DNA of 64,000 bases from Siphonodentalium dalli (taxonomy: Eukaryota > Mollusca > Scaphopoda > Gadilida > Siphonodentaliidae), in assembly GCA_032622095.1 (NCBI GenBank), contig CP136063.1, positions 62,819,897 through 62,883,896 of the forward strand. The letters run 5' to 3'. The position numbers and the translations under genes were made by a program. Positions 60,222-64,000 of this stretch are shown here, piece after piece. The notes beneath the pieces are model-generated. The model worked only from the letters and a program-made list of their open reading frames with translations, was not told the DNA's origin and ran no database searches. Positions within the stretch are counted from its first letter, which is position 1; the number at the start of each line of letters is the position of its first letter.

Positions 60222-61058
60222 ACCCAGGTGTACCTTGGTGTTATTCACCCAGGTGTTCCTTGGTGTTTCCTACCCATGTGTACCTTGGTGTTTTCTTACC
60301 CAGGTGTACCTTGGTGTTTTCTTACCCAGGTGTACCTTGGTGTTTTCTTACCCAGGTGTACCTTGGTGTTTTCCTGCCCAGGTGTACCTTGGTGTTTCCT
60401 TACCTGGGTGTACCTTGGGGTTTTCTAACCCAGGTGCATCTCAATGGGAAATCCACCTGGGTAAGAAAACACCAAGGTACACCGGCGTAAAAAAAACACC
60501 AAGGTATACCTGGGTTGGAAACATCAAGGTACACCTGGGTGGGGAACACCCAGGTAGGAAACACCAGGGTACACCTGGGTGAATAACACCAAGGTACACC
60601 TGGGTGGGAAACACCCAGGTAGGAAACACCAGGGTACACCTGGGTGAATAACACCAAGGTACACCTGGGTGGGAAACACCCAGGTAGGAAACACCAGGGT
60701 ACACCTGGGTGAATAACACCAAGGTAACCTGGATGGAAAACACCCAGGTAGGAAACACCAGGGTACACCTGGGTAAATAACACCATGGTACACCTGGGTG
60801 GGGAAACACCCAGGTAGGAAATACCAGGGTAGACCTGGGTTGGAAACACCCAGGTAGGGTACACCTGGGTGTGGTCACCTGGGTAATTACACCCAGGTTT
60901 ACCCATACCAGGGTTTGTATCCAGTTTCAGGTGGGTAAATCATGGTAAAACCCAGGTTTCGCGGGGTCTTAATGGTTGGTGGATGTCTTGGTAGATAGAT
61001 TTTTACCTGGGTTTCGGCCCAAAAAACCTGGGTGGATTTACCCAGGTACATTTTTATA
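60222..61058. repeat. head-to-head 26/65-bp minisatellite
   Basis: At 60225-60435 a 26-bp unit GGTGTACCTTGGTGTTTTCT then TACCCA repeats about eight times. At about 60445 the orientation flips, and at 60455-60870 the complementary sequence repeats as about four 65-bp units, each holding two or three diverged copies. The array ends in TTACCCAGGTACATTTTTAT, the complement of the start of the 46.8 kb repeat. Open frames on both strands are repeat by-products. Confidence 0.92.
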
Positions 61059-61275
61059 TGGGCTATTCTGCCCACCGCTGCTTACTTTTTAAACGCCTGT
61101 TTCCGGATAGACATTTTTTATTTTAATTGCTACCAATCATCCAACGGTTTCTTAACTTAACTGTATCGACCATCTGTTCGATAAAATTAACTCTTACATG
61201 ATGTTTTCTGTTAGCTTTAGTCGGGTAATATCATGCATGCTAAGCCTAGTGCTCATTGGATCTTCTACGGAAACG
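61059..61275 (+). repeat. upstream copy of the zinc-finger 5' region
   Basis: Shares CCCACCGCTGC, TTTTTAAACG, CATCTGTTCGATA-like, TTTTCTGTTAGCTTTAGTC, CATGCATG and ACGGAAA in order with 62972-63178. This is a direct duplication about 1.9 kb upstream. No zinc-finger exon follows this first copy. Confidence 0.75.
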
Positions 61276-61279
61276 GACA

Positions 61280-62965
61280 CCGTCGAATCATACTCATAGG
61301 CCAACACGGGGATTTGGTGTGTGTAGCTAGAACAGATTATGAATTTATCAGCCCCGGTGCGAAATAGGGCAATATCAAACGACTTCCCCGTCGTCGCCCA
61401 ATGTTTTGAGTTTTTCAAAGAAACATAACTCTAATATTACCGTATTTAGTAAAATCTTACCTTTACTAAATAACGGGCACACCAAAAGAATGACACCACA
61501 AAGAGGCGCGTTTCAAAAACACTGTAGGAAAAAACACTTGTAGGGTGGGTGGATTTGGTGGAGGTTGGTGGCACTTTAAAACAAACTTCAGCACAAAATT
61601 TGCTTGACGGGGAAATCGTGTGAGATTGCCCGAAATAGAAAAGTGAAAAATAACACACTGACTCAAATAGTGAATATTGGTAGGTTATTAACATCTTGAA
61701 AGAGGCTTGAAAGAGAATTCCAGGTTAATGATACTAAAGCCCTATGGAATTAGTAACTCGGCTATACATAGTATGTCGCTCAGTCGGTCTAACCAATAGT
61801 TCACACGAGATATCTCAATCCCGATCCATAGAGTTTTATACATTTATATATTAAGAATAATGTCTCCCACGCTTCGTAACTTGTGAGTTTCTGATGTAGG
61901 GGCGTTGGGGTGCATAATGAGAAGATGTATACATTACATTCTGTATTCTGTTAATCTCAATGAATCACAATCTGAACAGCACACTGACACATGTATAGTA
62001 TGACATCGATGAGACGTATATATGATGATTGATCATGCAACATGCTGGACGTACACCACAGGCACAGAACAAATGAATAATGATGGATGAGATCTAATCT
62101 CTGCTATCTCCATGATTCCATTCCAAGTATTCCAAGAAATTACCCTAGAATATAAAATTCACTAATCCAACACAAAGTATAAAAGAATATGGGAAAGAGA
62201 AATACCTTCCAATACAAATAATATATTAACCATTTCCATTGTTATTGGAAATGAAAACCAAACTGTATATAAATATATAAAGGCTCCAGAATGGAGACTT
62301 CCCATAATGCAACTTTCTATGTTGTTGGAAGTTTTATAAAAGAGTAAAATATAAAATAACACAAAAAGGGAATGATTACTGGTTACCATTTATATAGTGA
62401 ACCATCCATATGGAAAGGGACTTACTTAGTTATGGATGGACACAACTAAAGATGAATAAATATATGGGACGAAATTGGGTTAAAATATCACAATACACAA
62501 TCAACGAATTGGTACAAAAAACACATATTAAACTTACCAATTCGGAATGATTTAGGTCCTGGATGTTTTAATAATAGTAATAGCGTTCCATTTTACTTAA
62601 ACCTACATTGTAGTTTAGTAAAGATAAAATATGCTTTAAGATTTAAACATAGCAGTTTTCAAAATGCTCCGTTTGATTTATTCTGCACTATCTTATTTAG
62701 CGGGAAAGACTACTATGCGGTAATGCATTAATTTAGTTATTGGGCTGGTTTATATTTGGGTTGGGCTAAAATATAAGAACAAGACAGTCAAGTGATTTAA
62801 GAGTGCTAGGTTGATTAGACAGATATTAGGTTTAAAACAAATAAGTAATAAGCATGTATAAAATAGAATTAGTATAATTCCTACAAAACTTACTTATGCA
62901 TGTAAATATATATATTTTATACCGGTATATATAACCGTCACAATACAAGACTGGACACCCATTTT
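61280..62965. other. no gene recognised
   Basis: AT-rich sequence between the two copies of the zinc-finger upstream region. Short frames only. It may be an insertion or decayed intron. Confidence 0.4.
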
Positions 62966-62971
62966 TACAAC

Positions 62972-63178
62972 CGTTCTATTCCGCCCACCGCTGCGTAAGA
63001 CCACTTTTTTAAACGTATGTTTCTGAATTTTATTTTATTGCCGCCTATCATCCGATGGTTCCTTATCTTAACGGTATAGAGTATCTGTTCGATACATATA
63101 TATATCGTGTATGAGATTTTCTGTTAGCTTTAGTCATGTAATCCCATGCATGGGCATTATTGGATTATGTACGGAAAT
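62972..63178 (+). repeat. duplicated upstream region of the zinc-finger gene
   Basis: The second copy of the block at 61059-61275. It lies immediately before the C2H2 exon (ATG at 63233) and may contain its promoter or an upstream intron. Confidence 0.7.
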
Positions 63179-63232
63179 ACTACAGATATAATTACATGAT
63201 GTACGGCCTACGGGGAGGTGGAGCCATCAACA

Positions 63233-64000
63233 ATGGAGACAGGAGATGATAAAGACACATCGGTGAATACGTCACAAACAATGATTCAGACGGGTGATCG
63301 CCCGTATCAATGTGATGTGTGTGAGAAATCATTTACTCAGTCAACTCACTTGAATACACACTGCAAGATGATTCACACTGGAGATCGACCGCATCAATGT
63401 GATGTGTGCGAGAAGTACTGTCATTTACTGTGTCGAGTCACCTGACTCAACATAAGCGGATCCACACGGGAGACCGACCGTATCAGTGTGATGTATGCAA
63501 TAAATCATTTGCTCAGTCAACTGCCCTGTCTTTACACAAGAATATCCACACGGGTGATCGTCCGTATCAATGTGATGTGTGCGAGAAATCATTTACTCGG
63601 CCGAGTTACCTGACTACACACAATATGATTCACGCTGGGGATCGCCTGTATCAATGCGATGTGTGCGAGAAGTCATTTACTGCGTCGAGTTACCTGACTC
63701 AACATAAGAGAATCCACACAGGAGACCGCCCATATCAATGTGATGTGTGCGAGAAATCATTTACTACGTCGAGTCTCCTGACTCGACATAAGAGGATCCA
63801 CACGGGAGACCGCCCATATCAATGTGATGTGTGCAATAAATCATTTACTCGGCCGAGTCAGTTGAGTACACACAAGATGATTCACACTGGAGATCGCCCG
63901 CATCAATGTGATGTGTGCGAGAAATCATTCACTACGTCAAGTTACCTGTCTCAACATAAGAAGATCCACACGGGTGATCGTCCGTATCAATGTGATGTGT
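63233..64000 (+). CDS. C2H2 zinc-finger protein, frameshifted, runs off window
   Basis: From the ATG at 63233 ([10 protein letters not shown]...) the frame enters a tandem C2H2 array with 84-bp units, CDVCEKSFT-x-x-x-x-L-x-x-H-x3-H. All linkers read HTGDRP(Y/H/L)Q or close to it instead of the canonical HTGEKPY. Eight fingers and the start of a ninth are visible before the window ends. Finger 1 has an extra Cys (H-x4-H). In finger 2 an extra TACTG at 63416-63420, copied from the TACTG at 63425, shifts the frame and gives a stop soon after. Fingers 3-9 continue in the shifted frame without a stop. It is thus either a young pseudogene, a polymorphic null allele or a sequence error. The family normally binds DNA in the nucleus; no KRAB, SCAN or other N-terminal domain is visible in this exon. 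Confidence 0.85.

Noticed and set aside
60138-60906. Open frames on both strands with GVPWCFL or HPGVPWCY repeats
   Set aside because: By-products of the 26/65-bp array.

Overview
The window is animal nuclear DNA, most likely from a marine invertebrate. The evidence is spliced genes with GT/AG introns, C2H2 zinc fingers, LINE and Penelope-like retroelements, many fold-back MITEs and abundant TACATGTA and ACCGGTAC strings. I cannot name the species. Host coding content is very low: the only likely host gene is a C2H2 zinc-finger gene running off the right edge (63233-64000). Nearly everything else is mobile or satellite DNA.

The centrepiece is a 15.0 kb DNA transposon at 10483-25523. It has about 815 bp terminal inverted repeats (10483-11297 and 24706-25523) and is flanked by a direct repeat (TGATTTTTC at 10474 and 25524). 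It carries two divergent spliced genes whose ATGs are only 152 bp apart. The leftward gene (14803-11392, 7 exons) reads as an uninterrupted 424-residue RecQ-type helicase with a cysteine-rich tail. The rightward gene (14956-24463, 14 exons) reads as an uninterrupted 993-residue protein with an N-terminal cysteine motif, a DUF6589-like candidate transposase core and an ING-type PHD finger. All splice phases join without a stop. The nearest thing I recall is the helicase-bearing AcademH lineage of Academ transposons; that assignment is an inference. Just inside each terminus lies a 23-bp palindrome. The two differ in sequence but have the same size and position.

Left flank (1-10470): no convincing intact gene. 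It holds a 440-bp MITE, a broken THAP-domain relic, three ~130-160 bp direct repeats, a GC-rich palindromic minisatellite and fragments of MITE families that recur later.

Middle (25533-41320): a 2.0 kb fold-back element (27371-29400), a 0.7 kb fold-back (29556-30253), a degenerate tandem array (34.1-37.25 kb), a LINE that has lost its reverse-transcriptase core (38091-39009, minus), a tiny reverse-transcriptase relic near 40.0 kb and a TTAA-flanked MITE.

Satellite and retroelement block (41320-48960): a degenerate ~100-bp repeat, a 29-bp minisatellite of about 61 copies, a 5'-truncated Penelope-like element with reverse transcriptase and GIY-YIG domains, palindrome clusters and a 45-bp satellite of about 40 copies.

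Right part (48960-64000): a LINE 3' end, many MITEs (including two inverted copies of one family and two mariner-type snapbacks), a 0.94 kb palindromic element, a 26/65-bp array that reverses strand in the middle, and the zinc-finger gene, whose upstream sequence is duplicated 1.9 kb away.
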